A stretch of 64,000 nt of DNA from Taxawa tesnikishii (nom. ined.). Its lineage: Eukaryota > Ascomycota > Dothideomycetes > Dothideales. A program made the translations under genes and the position numbers. This document shows, in pieces, positions 1 through 11,939 of this stretch (the stretch's first letter is position 1; each line of letters begins with the position of its first letter). The notes beneath the pieces were generated by a model. It searched no databases and was not told the origin of the DNA. It saw only the letters and a list, made by a program, of their open reading frames with translations. The stretch covers positions 682,001 through 746,000 of the forward strand of contig JAPDRO010000001.1 of assembly GCA_030247885.1 (NCBI GenBank), written 5' to 3'.

Positions 1-1297
1 GATAGTGACCTTGCGACAGCATCGTCTGCTGCACCAGCCTCCGCTGATGGCACCTTAACCTCCCCAATGTTCTTGAGTCTTCTGTACCTTGCGCTTCCTG
101 CGGCGTAGTCGGTTTTGGAGATTCCTCAGCCGCAGACCTCCCAATAGTATCGTCAAACAACGCTGCCCCTGCCTCAACCTCCTTAGACTCTGCACCTGGA
201 GCCGCATCGTTGAAAGGCTTGTTACACTGACCCGGACCGTCACGTGCAGGAAACCCATGTTGCACATTGTCTTCTTTTCCATCTTCACCACCTGGTTCCG
301 CGACAGGCTTACGTACAAAATCCAAATCCATCCCCTTTTTGCTTGCAAGGCCGTCGTGGGTATTGAACGGTCTTTGTGTGTGCTGCGTATTCTCGATTGC
401 CCATCGAATCGGTTCGCGTGAAGAGGTCCTCGTTGGTTCGGCTGGCGGTGAAACAAGATCAACAATCTTCATGACTTCCGCGGGGTTCTGGGGTGGCGTG
501 ACCGTACCGGCAGGCCATCTCCTGCTCGTAACCTGTCCGACAGCTTTCGGCGTGTTTCCTTCATTGGAAGGTGGTAACGTCCAACTCTCAGACACCAGAT
601 ACGTGCTGTTTAGTCGAGAGGACTTCTCCTCCTGCATCAGTTGCCACATTTTGCCCCGCGCAGTAAGGTCAATAAGTGGCGCGGATGGTGGCTTCGAATC
701 TGATGGTATCAGCTTCTGCCTTTTCGCAGAATCAGAAGAGCCGGCTTGTGATTTGCGTTTGAGCTCAGCAAAGTCTCCGCCGTAGATAGACATGGCGGCT
801 TTTCCTTGGTCGAGAAGCTTTTTGGTCCGGCCTTTGATAGGGGTTCTGCCCAGGACATATCTCACGTCGTCCCTTTTCCCCAGCCGGGTGCTAGCACAAG
901 ATGTTAGCTTAGAGATTTGCACGATACACATGATCGTGCCAAGACCAATGTTACGAAGTGTTGGTAAACGAGCAAAGGGATAGCATGCGGACAGTATGGT
1001 GATAGGGCAAGGGACACCAGCAGTGCAGACTTACCTTCCGGAGTACTGTTTGACTGTGTTCTCGGGTCTGGATTCTGTATCGGCAGATTGATATTGAAGG
1101 CGTCGGTCACCCTCAGACTCATTGTCGCTCGAAATTAAGATAGTTTTTGTGGTTCGTCTGGACTGTGATTTTTGGCGGACTGCTGGTCTCTCTTGGCCCG
1201 TCGCATTGTTTGAAGCCTCAGGTTTTGAGGACTGTGGATTCGCACGTCGAAATCGCCCACGTCCGGTTTCCAAAACCTCGATACCCTTGTCAGACAT
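1..1297 (-). CDS. Unrecognised low-complexity, nuclear-type protein, C-terminus cut off by the window edge
   Basis: I do not recognise this family. The first exon runs 1297-1035, with an intron at 1034-891 (donor GTAAGT, acceptor TAG, phase 2). The second exon is open to the left edge. The product is rich in Ser, Pro, Arg and Lys. Near the exon junction is a basic segment (RDDVRYVLGRTPIKGRTKK), the best candidate for a conserved block. ATG 1297 (MSDKGIEVLE) was chosen because it is the first methionine close to clearly coding sequence. The same frame is open to about 1519, so an upstream exon is possible. A frame change near 62-65 (four C on the plus strand) fits one missing base: beyond it the other frame reads as plausible acidic coding sequence (EVKVPSAEAGAADDAV). 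The composition suggests a disordered nuclear protein, which is only an inference. Confidence 0.5.
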
Positions 1298-2268
1298 GAT
1301 CTGCTCCACCGATGTGCGCCTTTGTTGTGAACGTGGCGATGCGTTGGTGGGATGGCGCCCGCCTCTTCGAAACAAGGGGTTGTGTTGTGTCTGGTCCGTC
1401 CTGTGGATGCCGTTCGCTCTGGTGTCAAATGTGTAGTGAAAACCAGCAGAAGAGATGTATTGCAACCATAGCATATGTAAAGGAAGAAGATAACTGCGCG
1501 ACGGTAAGATGTCGAGCAACTACGTGAAATGGCGCTCAGTCGACATGACAATATCGTTAATACCTAACCTGTCGCATACTTGGCAGTTGGGTGTGCTCTC
1601 AGGATGTCGTCGCGTCGACGATAGTACTAGCCAACCACTGGTTTTCCCCGAAAGGGTTAGAGGCACGGTCTTATGCAAACGAGACCTACAGATGGTGGTT
1701 CGCGGTTCGCATGCATGCAAGCTTGCTGGGGTTTGATACTACAAATCCATTCATGACTCCATTGTCCGTTCGTGTGACTTCTATACTTTCTAATTGCATG
1801 TCTCTCATATACGCACACACCCAAACGAGCTGGTCCGCATTGTCCAATGTACGGTTGGCAGTTCCTGTACCGACAACACAAACCAGCAACATATTCAGAG
1901 ACACAACTAAAGCGTACTGTATCACTGATGAGCGCACAGCAAACGATCAACCAAGTCTGGTAGGTATGCAATGGCCGTATAGTGGCGAAGAGTCAGAGCA
2001 GAGCAACTTGCTCTGACTTTGTGCACAAGATGGAAAAGCGTTCATGCATGCGCTCTCCTCTCCCCACGTATACATAAAGTGATGCGCCGACCTCCAAAGT
2101 CCGTTGTTTTTCCACTGTCATATGAAGATGACAGGTATGAACCGTGGATGTGATGTTTCAAAGCTTTTCATTGACCATTCCTGAGACGGTTTCCGCTAGA
2201 CTAAGCCACATCTGATCCATCCCAGAAAGACTCCCGTGAATGACATGCCGACAGAGAACGCCCATTGT
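1298..2268. other. Intergenic region, no gene recognised
   Basis: This lies between the 5' side of the left-edge gene and the 3' end of RPS11. Several short open frames on both strands (for example 1591-2016 plus) show no family features or splice structure. I see no repeat or RNA gene here. The left-edge gene may have an upstream exon or its promoter in the first part. Confidence 0.5.
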
Positions 2269-2967
2269 TTAGAACTTGTTGAACTGCTTGACGGCCTTGC
2301 CGGTGCGTGGCAGGACGCGGAGCACGTTGAAGCGGACCTGAAAGGACGAATCAGCATGTCGATGTGGAGAGATGGTGTGAGGTGATACGTACAGTCTTGC
2401 TCAGTGGTCTGCACTGGCCGACTGTGACCTGGTCACCCTCTTCAACACGGAAAGCGGGCGAGACGTGGGCAGCAAGGTTCTTGTGGCGCTTCTCGTAACG
2501 GGCGTATTTTGGAACGAAGTGAAGGTACTCGCGGCGGATGACGAGGGTACGGTGCATCTTGGTGGAGACGACGGTGCCGGTAAGGATACGGCCACGGATG
2601 GAGACAAGGCCGGTGAAAGGGCACTTCTTGTCTGCAATTGACCATCAGCAACTGGTCGAAACCCGAATTCCATCCAGGATTGTGTTTTCTCCAATTTGCA
2701 CATGCCACATCGCGCATTGCGGTTCCGTCTACTCTATTGCGGGCCGTAACTCCAGTATGACTACGCTGGGCGGTTCCTGGACCTACCGATGTAAGTTCCC
2801 TCAATGGCAGTCTTGGGAGTACGGAATCCGAGACCGACATCCTTGTACCATCTCCGGCCACCCTTTCCGACCCTCTTGGTCTTTCCGCTCTGGCGCTTGG
2901 AGTTGAGGAAGATGTGAGGCTGCTTCTGGAAAGCGCGCTCGCTCTGGACGGTAAGCTCAGTCGCCAT
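2269..2967 (-). CDS. RPS11: 40S ribosomal protein S11 (uS17)
   Basis: This encodes small ribosomal subunit protein uS17, which binds 18S rRNA early in 40S assembly. There are three exons: 2967-2787, 2631-2393 and 2337-2269, with introns at 2786-2632 and 2392-2338. They give an intact product of 162 residues, close to the usual eukaryotic length of about 155-160. The N-terminus ([20 protein letters not shown]) and the core ([42 protein letters not shown]) match the eukaryotic uS17 pattern. The start at 2967 gives the expected N-terminus. It is divergent from spc7, sharing a region of about 0.5 kb. No frame errors were seen. Confidence 0.96.
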
Positions 2968-3475
2968 GGTTGATGTGGTGTATCGATCCGGGTGTTTGGC
3001 GGTCGACTGTGGTGTTGGCGATTACCGGAAGTCGTAAGAGTTGGTCGTCGTGAGTGCACTGCTGGCGTCAAGGCTTTTCCTCCTCAAGCGAATTTCGAAA
3101 GTTGCTTTGGATTTCTCAGCCCGGGGTTTAGCCGCGTAGAGGGCAGGGGCGCGTTCGTTAGCGAGGAGAGACGAACAGAGCCGAGCACAGCCGAGCACAG
3201 CCGAGCACCACCGAGACCGGCCGAGCATCAAGCCGCTAAGCCTGAACGGACTGTTTGTTGTGGGGAGCAAGTGTCGCGTCATCTGCCCCTGCTCCCTGCT
3301 GTGCGTTAGTTGGTGCTCCAGTGCGCACGCGTACGTGGTTAAGTTGATCTTCCGCGTCCTTGCTCACACTACACCTCTCCGTCCCGTCCCATCCCCGTCT
3401 GCATGTGCACAGCACACCACCGTTTATGCACACTGTTTGCTTCTTGCCGTTCTAGTTTGTCAGGAGCACATCGAC
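2968..3475. promoter_or_regulatory. Divergent promoter region between RPS11 and spc7, with a short tandem repeat
   Basis: About 500 bases separate the two start codons, so both promoters must lie here or overlap. A short tandem array with unit AGCCGAGCAC and degenerate copies lies at about 3179-3230. I cannot assign transcription factor sites with confidence. Confidence 0.5.
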
Positions 3476-6400
3476 ATGGCAGACATCGAGAACAAGGAGA
3501 ACTTTTCTCCGGTACGCCTTGAGCTCGATGCACCACCAACCAAGGCATCGCCGTCGCCGAAGAAGCAGAAGAAAGGCCGGAGCAAGAGCATAGGCCCTGG
3601 CGGGCTGGACGGCGCCGACGAGAAACACCAGTCGCCCAAGTTCGACCGCCGAAAGGTACTTCTGTGTTGGACTATTGACAAATAACAGTAACTGACTGGC
3701 GCAGTCGGCCTTCCCTCAAGTGAAATCTATCCTGCCCTCCAGGGAAGATGAGGTCAAGCGCAGAGAGGCGCGTCGCAAGTCTCTTGGTCAGTCAACACCC
3801 ACAAGCACTGCGGTCGCATGCAACGCTCCTAACTGCAACAGCGAATCGCCGTGTATCCTTTGCACCAGAAGCCACACTGCACACATGGGACGTGATCGAG
3901 TATATGCGCGATGCAACGAGCTCGTCAGCTTCGTCGGAAGCTACCAGGCGCGCGTCGTCTGCGATTCACGAGGCGAGCTCTGATCCGGCAGAACCTCCCT
4001 CGACGCCGCCAGAGCAAGAAGACGAGCCTGGCAACCTTCCCGAATCACCGGCAGCCCAACGCGATCTACACCAAAAGAAGAGACGACGGAGCTCTGGAAT
4101 ACCTCCCATGAACTTCAACAATCCGGACGACGTGTATTCCTCAAGCCCTGTTAGCGGAAGCAGCCCAGTGTCCGGCAGCGACGATGCAGAAGAGGAGACT
4201 GAGGATGACGACGACGATAATGATGATGACAACACTGCCATGAGCCTCGATGCCGGGGACGATGCTACAGAATCAGATGCTACAGGCTCTACTTCGGACT
4301 CGAGCGCGCGTCTTGATGCAGCTCTTAGACAAGCTGCGCAGCAAGCGACAACGCAAGTACTGGACTTTGACGAGCAAGGAGACATGACCATGGACATTGC
4401 GACGGACGAGGTTACGTCTGCATTCAAGCCCTGGATTCAGAGAGGATCTATTGGTATGCCGCTTGCGAAGCAAATCGTGCTGCTGCCGAACAAGGAGAAT
4501 GTCAATCCCTTCTCACCAGCTTTTAAAGCCCAGGCTGCGAATCCACCACGCACGCAGATGCAGCAGAAGGAAGTGGAGGACGAAGAAGAAGAAGAAGAAG
4601 AAGAAGAAGAAGAAGAAGAAGAAGAAGAAGAAGAAGAAGAAGAAGAAGAAGAAGAAGAAGAAGAAGAAGAAGAAGATATGAGCATGGATGTCACACGCGC
4701 CGTTGGCGGTATTCTGCGTGCCAGTCAGATGAAGAACGCCAGTCCAGAGGCAGAGCAAGAGCAAACAATGGAGTTCACACAAGCATTGGGCATAATCCAT
4801 CAAAACGCGCCCGTTCAGCAACAGCCATTGCGAAGTGCGCTGAAAAGACGACACTCTACAACAGAAGAAGGATCACCCTTTACTAACCACAGAGTGCTTC
4901 AGAAGGGCCAACAAGGAGAGAACAGCAAACGCAGACGCTCTTCGGTCGAGCTTTGTCTGCTAGAGGATAGTGAGATGGATTTTACGATGGCAGTCGGCGG
5001 TATACAAAAGGCTCAGTGTCCACTCAAGCAAGACAGACGCGCCAGTCTAAGACGCAGGAGATCATCGGGCCTGTCGTCTGCAATGGACGAGCAGGCCATG
5101 GAGCTCACCACAACTGTGGGAGGGATCAGGCAGACAGGCCAGGTGTCAGACACTCGAGAAGTCGATGGTGAAGAAGTTGACGAGAACGAGGACCTCTCAA
5201 TGGAGCTCACGGTCGCACTAGGTGCTATCCAAGCGGAGCAGTCACCCGCCAGGCCGGTTACCCCTGTGAAACAGTCCTCCCCTGTGAGGACGGAGGTCCC
5301 AACAACCCCGAAAGACCAAGACCGATTTAGGGAGGCTGAGAATCTCTCTGCCAAGAAGCTTCTAACGCCTGTGTTCGGGAAACAAGCGTTCCAGTCTCCT
5401 ACAGTGTCACCTGGCGGCTCGACTGGCGGGCGAGTTTCCACAGTGGAGCTGTCCAGGAATGGCGTTGGCGCGGTAGACGCCGAAGTAAAGTCGCCGGAAG
5501 AAGCTCCAGCACCCACAAGGTCACAGGCGGTGTCAGTTGAGACACCTGAATCGGCGGGGAGTCAGAATTCTCCGGTTGAGGGCGAAGTCCATTATCCTGT
5601 TCTACCTGCCATCGAGCCTTCAGCCGCCATCAATATCGAGAGCGCGGGCAGCACAAATGCGAACGGAAACACTGGATCGACCACGCCAATCGTTCCGGAG
5701 TCTAGGGAGGACGGACCTATTTCCCCCTTATGGAAAAGCAGCTCCGTAGCACTCCGGTGCGGTCCTCGCCGACACCCCAGAAGGTGGCTCCCGAACCAGC
5801 CACCAAAACGTTCTCGGATTCAATCAGGCTTCTCTCCACCCCTAGGAAAGGTGCCGGTACCAGCCCGCTGAAGCGCCTTCGTAACATGACGCCGGCGAAA
5901 TCACCTATGAAAAAGGCGCTCACGCCAAAAAGACTGCTACGCCAAAAGCCCGCACACCATTGAGAGCAGCAAAGCCTGTCCTGTCCTTGTTTCCCAAACA
6001 GACATCTCAAGACGGTCTGTTCGAAAGGCCCACAATAGCTACGCCAACAGAGAAGATTCACCTCGGTCAATTCCTTGATATGGCAGGGATCAAATTCATG
6101 GACCTGACAACCACGAAACGCCGCTTCACGACCGCACCCATGCCGAACAAGGCAACCACGAGCAGTGAAGAGCCAGAAGCTGACAAGCAGCCCAACCTCG
6201 AGAGTACAGTGGTAGCGGGAGCCTGCACTGTGCCTACGCTAGATATGTATTCGCATGTAAGTATCCCCAATCGCCATAGAAGAGCGTGTTTGCCGCACTG
6301 CATCGCAACTACTAGCGAAATCCATGCTGACAATGGATGAATATCAGGCGTCCCACGAGCTAAAGCGATACATAGCCGATGGTAAAGAATTCATTAAAGA

Positions 6401-7707
6401 GCTGGAAGCAGATGTTTACGAAGAACCTCCCCATTCATTCAGGCCTACGTCTCTGGATCTACATCCCGCAGAGCCGAGCTTGACGGGTATCTGCGCGACA
6501 TGAAGACTCAAGCTAGGCTTCAGAGCAAAGGTATCTGGTACGGATGGCGGTGCCAACTACTGGCGGACCTCGAGAGGGGCCTCAGGGCTAACAGTGATGA
6601 CTTCGCTGTCGACGCCAAAGTGCTGGAGGAAAAGAATCAGATTCTTAAGCAGGTGTTGCCGTCACTGCAGCAGCAAAAGGAGCAAATGCAGGCCGAGGTG
6701 CAGCTGCTACAGCAAGCTGCGACATCAGAAGAGGAAAAGGAAGCGCTTAACACGGCAAGGAACCAGATTACCGATGTTACCTGCAAGGTCGAGGAACGAA
6801 AGCGCATGGTCGCGGCTTTCCGGAGCGAGCTCGAAGAACAGAAGAGTCTGGTCGAAGCATATGCTGAAAGCAAGACGGAGTGCGCTGCTGCTATTCAGTC
6901 GGCGGACAAGGTCAGGGAGTCCTGCCGTGGCTGGTCCGTAGACGAAGTTGCGGCTTTAAAAGGTGTGTATCGCCTTGTTGCTCATGCGAGATGTGACAAC
7001 AACAACGACAACAGAAAGGAGCAACATACTGACTGATATCTAGCTTCCGTGTCTGGTCTTCAAAAGCGAACCGGCTGGGCCATCGACTCAGCCGCGTCAA
7101 CCTCACTGACCATGACTTACCGCTCATCGCTCCAGCTTTTCTTTGACACTGCTGCCTTCAAATCCAACGGTTCTTCCAAAAGCGCCATAGCCAAAGAGAT
7201 GCGCGGCAACTCCCCCATTTCGCTCACCTACGTGGCGCAGAAGAGCCCACTGACAACGTCCAACCGATTCTTTTGCAATTTATGCGCGCCCAGCTGCATT
7301 GCCTGTGCCAATCCCAGACTACGGCCAAGGATCTTCTCAATTTCGTTAGCAGCGGCTGGGACATGGCGCAGCAGATCGCGGAGACCGTGCATCAACTGCA
7401 GCTCGAGAGTGTTGTCGACGTCAGCATTCTGTCCGACGAGCGGCTAGGCATCACCGTCAACGTCCTACTGCCCAAGGTAAAGACCAAGGTGTCTATGCGA
7501 TTCGAATTGGCTGCCGCAGTCGGAACGGAGGAAGGGCTCCGGATGTCGACGACGGTGAATTTGGACGCCAGAGTGATCTATGGAGAGAAGTACAATGAGA
7601 GGAAGATGCATGAGTTCCTTACCAGCAGAGTAGGGACCGGAGTGAAGGGCTGGGAATCGGCGGTCAGGGAGCTCAAGGGAAGGCTTGTGACTAGAGGTAG
7701 GAAGTGA
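3476..7707 (+). CDS. spc7: Kinetochore scaffold protein Spc7/KNL1
   Basis: This is the outer-kinetochore scaffold of the KMN network, which recruits the Bub3-Bub1 checkpoint complex and PP1. Exons are 3476-3655, 3705-3786, 3842-6256, 6348-6962 and 7044-7707, about 1319 residues once frame breaks are allowed for. The N-terminus has a SILK-like site (KSILPSR) and a PP1-docking RVSF motif (RRVSFAPEATLHTWDV). A MELT-like array follows: DMTMDIAT (about 4381), DMSMDVTRAVGGIL (4675), TMEFTQALGIIH (4768), EMDFTMAVGGIQ (4972), AMELTTTVGGIR (5095) and LSMELTVALGAIQ (5196). The C-terminal half has the Spc7 coiled coil and the RWD-containing region that binds Mis12. A run of 31 Glu lies between repeats 1 and 2. 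Four frame breaks at 5723-5727, 5927-5931, 6429-6432 and 7271-7274 each lie in a homopolymer and fit a single missing base, so I read the gene as functional. Confidence 0.92.
4582..4674 (+). repeat. (GAA)31 microsatellite coding for polyglutamate in Spc7
   Basis: There are thirty-one uninterrupted GAA codons, flanked by GAC and GAT. The tract is in frame in spc7 and gives a long acidic run between MELT-like repeats. A pure trinucleotide array of this length should vary between strains. Confidence 0.97.
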
Positions 7708-8237
7708 GCTAGCCGACAACTTATCGAAAATGGCCTTGGATATCTCCCACAGGCTTCTACTGTTGCGACCGTTTACTCTTAGACCCTCTAACGAGGGATC
7801 GTTTTATGTGATGTCGGAATACCTTTCCACCTCACAGGTCTTGCAGATGTGGGTCATGTGAGAAGTCCCGTGACGTTTCGTGTGGAGGATACCTTCCTGT
7901 TTAGTCAAACTTCGAGCGACTATGAGGATTAGTGGGCGACTTATCCATCCCTAGTAATAAATAGTCAGCTCATGCGTAACCTGGAATACGTGACCATTCA
8001 GACCCCGGATGGCGCCATACTGAAAGCAATGCGGTATCGACGACGGGCAGATATCATCAAGATTCACGCTCTGTGTAGGTATTGGAAATCCTTGCGTGAG
8101 CAGTACGAGTGCCAGAGGTTTAGGTACAACGTGACACGAAGAAGTAGCTGGCAATATAAAACCCATTTCAAACTCCTCTCCTCCTGAACATTCGTTCATT
8201 TGTCCACCAACAACCATCTTAGTTCGCTGGTTCCACA
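7708..8237. other. Intergenic region between convergent spc7 and the calcium exchanger gene
   Basis: This 530-base spacer separates two genes whose 3' ends face each other. No open frame with coding character, RNA gene or repeat was recognised. It should hold both 3' untranslated regions. Confidence 0.6.
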
Positions 8238-11122
8238 TCAGTCACTTGCACCACCTAAACTGCTGGCGTCCGTGCCGTCTGGGTAGAAAAACGCGGCAAC
8301 CCTGAGTTCGAGGTCAGCGACAAATTCGACGACCAGAGATGAAGAGCACTTACGCAATAATCACATACGCAGCGATCAGCAGACTACCTTCTAGGTAGTT
8401 GCTCCTTCCGTCCAGCACCAAGAAGTTGACGACGAATGCCGTCACGAAAAGACTGATGGTCTCGAAGAGGTTGAAGTAGAGACTCATGTCGCGATCCAGG
8501 ATCCAGCCGAGCAGGACAACGAGTGGGGTCACGAAGAGGGCAATCTGAATGCTGCTACCCACGCTGACACCGATGGCAAGATCCATCTTGTTCTTCGCGG
8601 CAACCGTGACAGCAGTAACGTGCTCAGCAGCGTTGGAGACAATTGGCAGAATGATCAGACCGATAAAGGCCTGGCTGACAGGTGTAGAATCAATCATAGC
8701 GGGGATAGCGTCGACAAGGAATTCAGCGCAGACAGCAACGAGGGCGGTCGAGATGAGCAGCAAGACAGTAGCAGCTGTCTTAGACATTGGGGGCTTGTTT
8801 TCCTCCTCGTCCTCTTCGTCTGGGATGTCTTCAGCCTCGGCAATCCCACGTGGATATGGCGGCACTGCGCTACGCTGAGCGTTAGCTGGAGTGCCCTGGC
8901 GGTTCAATCGATCCGGAAGCGAGTTTGTTCTTCGAAGGCCGTCGATCTTGCGTGGCATCATCGGGGGTCCACCCAGGGCAGGGGAGCTTGAGGGGGTGGA
9001 GGAGTGACGAAGACGTTGTTTGATAACATTTTTGGCAACGCTGGCCGAAACGTCTGAGAGGACAGTATGCCACCTAGCCCACGTTTCTGCGACTGTTCGG
9101 CAGCGGCGCCAACCTGGACTTCATCCGAGAAGCCGACCTTTGACTGGGATGGCTCCTTCAGTACCTCCTTGCCTGGTCCACGAATAGAAGATCCCTCATC
9201 CGGGTCTTCGGACTTCCCGAATTTGTCGGCATGGCTGTGCCGCTTGTGGTGGCGGTGATGCTTCTTCTTCGGCTTGTTCTTCTGCCTGCGTTCTTTGGGT
9301 GCCGCGGTAGAAGCATTGTCGGTCTTGCCACCGAAGTCCCTGATACGTGGCTCAGTACCGTCCCTGTCAAATTCGCCATCTGTGTCAGCTTCGTCCCCGC
9401 TTGTGATCATACCGAGCACGGAACCACGCCTAGGGACTGGTATTCTCAGTGGAGGAGTCGTCTGCGATTCCCACACATGGCCGGGTCGTTCCTGCGATGG
9501 GGAGCTCACGGTGGATGGAATTGAGGGTGTATTGGTAGAGCTGACACTCGACTTGCGACGTCTGCGATTCCTGAAAGCACGCTTGATGCGCTTTGTGGTA
9601 GTATGAGATCCCGATGTGTCTGTGTCGCTACTTGACGACGAGCCGGAGCCGTCGGATGAGCTCGACGAGTCAAAAACGTCGGCCAAGATACCCGGATAAG
9701 ATTCCTCGTCGATAACTTGTTGGGGCGTGCTCTCGTACATGTACGCATGTGATTTGAGTTGGAAGAGCAGGTAGAGAATATACACAACCAGCAGTACCTA
9801 GACAATTAGCTTAGAACATACATTGGACCACAAGGAGCACACATACGACACTGGTACCACGGCTGACTTTGAGCACCTTATCATCGGCATCTGCACTATC
9901 CGCAAAGGATGCGTGGAAAGCGGTCTGTTACATCGGTTAGCACTACTTAGCTAGAGCGGACATGGATTCTTTGCGAAAGCGCGAGACCGCTTACTGGGAG
10001 CAACAGACTCGTCACACTCAGACTGAGAAGACAAGCGCTCATTTGCGTCACAGTACTGTTGTAGATCTTGAAACTGCCGTTAGGTCATCTGCGCTACTGA
10101 CTATCCCCAAATAAACTTTACCTGCTCACGGAAACGGAGGCCACCAAGGAGAAAGGCCATGCCCAGAATAAGCAGCAAGTTCGACAGAATGGATCCCAGG
10201 AGGGAGGCTTGGACGATGCGAATCTCATTCTATACGCTGATCAGCAAGGTGTACTTGGCAGGGCAAAGTGTGGTAGCCTACTTTGACAAGAGCAATGCTG
10301 TGCAAAAAATGGATGTTAGCAAGAGTGTAACACAGACAGCATTCGAGTACAAGCTGCAAGTGAAATGCATTGAAACTCGAGCAATGAAGGGACCACGAGG
10401 CCTTTTGCTACTGTCTTTGTAGTTATTTGCTACGTACATGCTAGAAAAACGTTAGCGCTATACAACCTCTCTGATTCGCAGCGACTTACAAGATGATCAA
10501 CTCTACCGCGTTGCCGAACGAAACATTGAGCAAAGCTCCCAAAGTATCTCCGAGTTTGCTCGCGACGCTTTCAGTAGCATGACTCAACAGTCCAGCCAGT
10601 GGAATAATGGCAACAGCGTTGATTGCGAAAATCACAGAGGGGTTGACATGGAGCTCGTTGACAATGATGCCAACGGGCACGAAGACCAGCAATAAGTTAA
10701 GCCAGCTGTATGTGAGGGCGTCCTTGGTATGCAGATAGAAACGGGTTCCACTGTTTTTCAGGCGAGTAGTAATCTTTGGTTTCCCTTGGTCTCTATGGCG
10801 GAATTCGACGTTCCCTCAGCTTCGGACTTGTTAGGAGGCGGCGCCGGGGAGGCGGTGCTGAGGATGTACTGTCGGAAGCATTGTTTCTGTTGCTGGTATC
10901 CGGGATGCTGTTGTGGACATGGCTGAGATGCCTGTCGGTTGTGGCTGTGGATCCAGACGATGATCGCTGAGCATGTTTGCTCTTCCGTGATACCGACGGC
11001 TGAGTGGTGGGGAGGGTAGGCCCGTGTAGAGGGTCCTCTGGCGGGGCAGTGTGTTCTAAGGCGTGATGTCTCGCCCAAGAACGGATTCGGTCTATTAGAG
11101 AATGTTCGTCAGGTTCTCCCAT
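8238..11122 (-). CDS. Vacuolar calcium/proton exchanger (CAX family, Vcx1-like) with a very long cytosolic loop
   Basis: This is a Ca2+/H+ antiporter of the CAX family, expected in the vacuolar membrane. Exons are 11122-10490, 10297-10282, 10229-10122, 10066-9995, 9924-9847, 9797-8354 and 8301-8238. The two alpha-repeats are clear: GNAVELIIF...ALVKNEIRIVQ in the N-terminal half and SNAAEHVTAVTVAAKNKMDL in the C-terminal half, with about 11 hydrophobic segments. Exon 2 is a 16-base microexon. Between LKSHAYMYE and the second half lies a loop of about 310 residues, rich in Ser, Asp, Lys and His (KKKHHRHHKRHSH), so the protein is about 805 residues against about 410 for yeast Vcx1. Frame breaks at 8963-8967 and around 10783-10815 (two) lie in homopolymers and sum to whole codons, so they are read as missing bases. 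ATG 11122 is the first in-frame start before the long disordered N-terminus. Confidence 0.9.
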
Positions 11123-11939
11123 CGGCGTGTGTCCCAGATAGAGCGTGAGATGTAGAAGGAGGAAGGGAGAGGCGGGGAGGCGGAGGGATGATATGTAAAT
11201 AACGCGGTCACCCAAGAGTTATCTAAGCCACTAGACGATAGCTGGCGCAGGGACTCTGGGGATGCGGGTGGGTCAGGAGGAACAGAGACAAACAAGGATT
11301 GAGCTCTTGGGCTCTTGGGCTCTTGGTGGAGGGTGGTGGACTTACGCATGTCAGAAAGGAGAGGAGACGAGTGGTGTACGGACGCGCGCCTATCTTGATT
11401 CAGGAAAGGAAACGATAATATGTAGAAGGGCGTGCAGAAGCCCTCCAGGCGTAGGAGCTTTAAACACGGATGTTGTTCCATGTTCCAAGGTTAGGACCAG
11501 GAGGACAAACACCGCCACAGCCACGCGTCATGCCAAGTCTTGGCGCAGCACCGTCCATCGAAACAGTCGCCACTTATGGGACGCGAGATAACAACTCCAG
11601 CCACTCTTCGTGATGTGGCCAAGACTGAAACCCGGCCGGCGTGGCGTACGAGTAAGGTCGACACTGACAGGGGCTCTGTTGGTCGAGTGGGACACTGGGA
11701 CACTGGGACACTGGGACACTGCCGTGGTTCTATCGTGCTCCAGCGCAGAACACACGTCTTCGTCTGTTTCATCCTGCTTGTGCATGCACTGCACCTGCTT
11801 TGCCATCTCTTCCAGAAGACTCTCGCTGCACCTGGTGCGCAACCTCACCTGCGTGGCCTTAGCCGGGGTAGAGAAGGACTGCAGATAGCGACTAAACCGT
11901 AGGTGATTTCGTGTCCAAGTCAATGACGACGGGCTCGTA
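11123..11939. other. Intergenic region with two short tandem repeats
   Basis: No gene was recognised. A nine-base unit (GCTCTTGGG) is repeated about 2.5 times at 11303-11325, and GGGACACT is repeated four times at 11689-11720. A minus-strand open frame (11528-12109) crosses the second array and shows no family features. The region holds the promoter of the calcium exchanger. Confidence 0.6.
11689..11720. repeat. GGGACACT x 4 tandem repeat
   Basis: Four perfect head-to-tail copies of the octamer GGGACACT, followed by a partial copy. It is intergenic with no evident function. Confidence 0.95.

Noticed and set aside
4397-4854. Frames giving polylysine or polyphenylalanine across the GAA tract
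   Set aside because: They are shifted or antisense readings of the (GAA)31 tract. The Spc7 frame is the conserved one.
5723-7274. Reading the four Spc7 frame breaks as pseudogenisation or programmed frameshifting
   Set aside because: Each break is a single loss in a homopolymer, family sequence resumes at once, and the same error type recurs in many other genes of the window.
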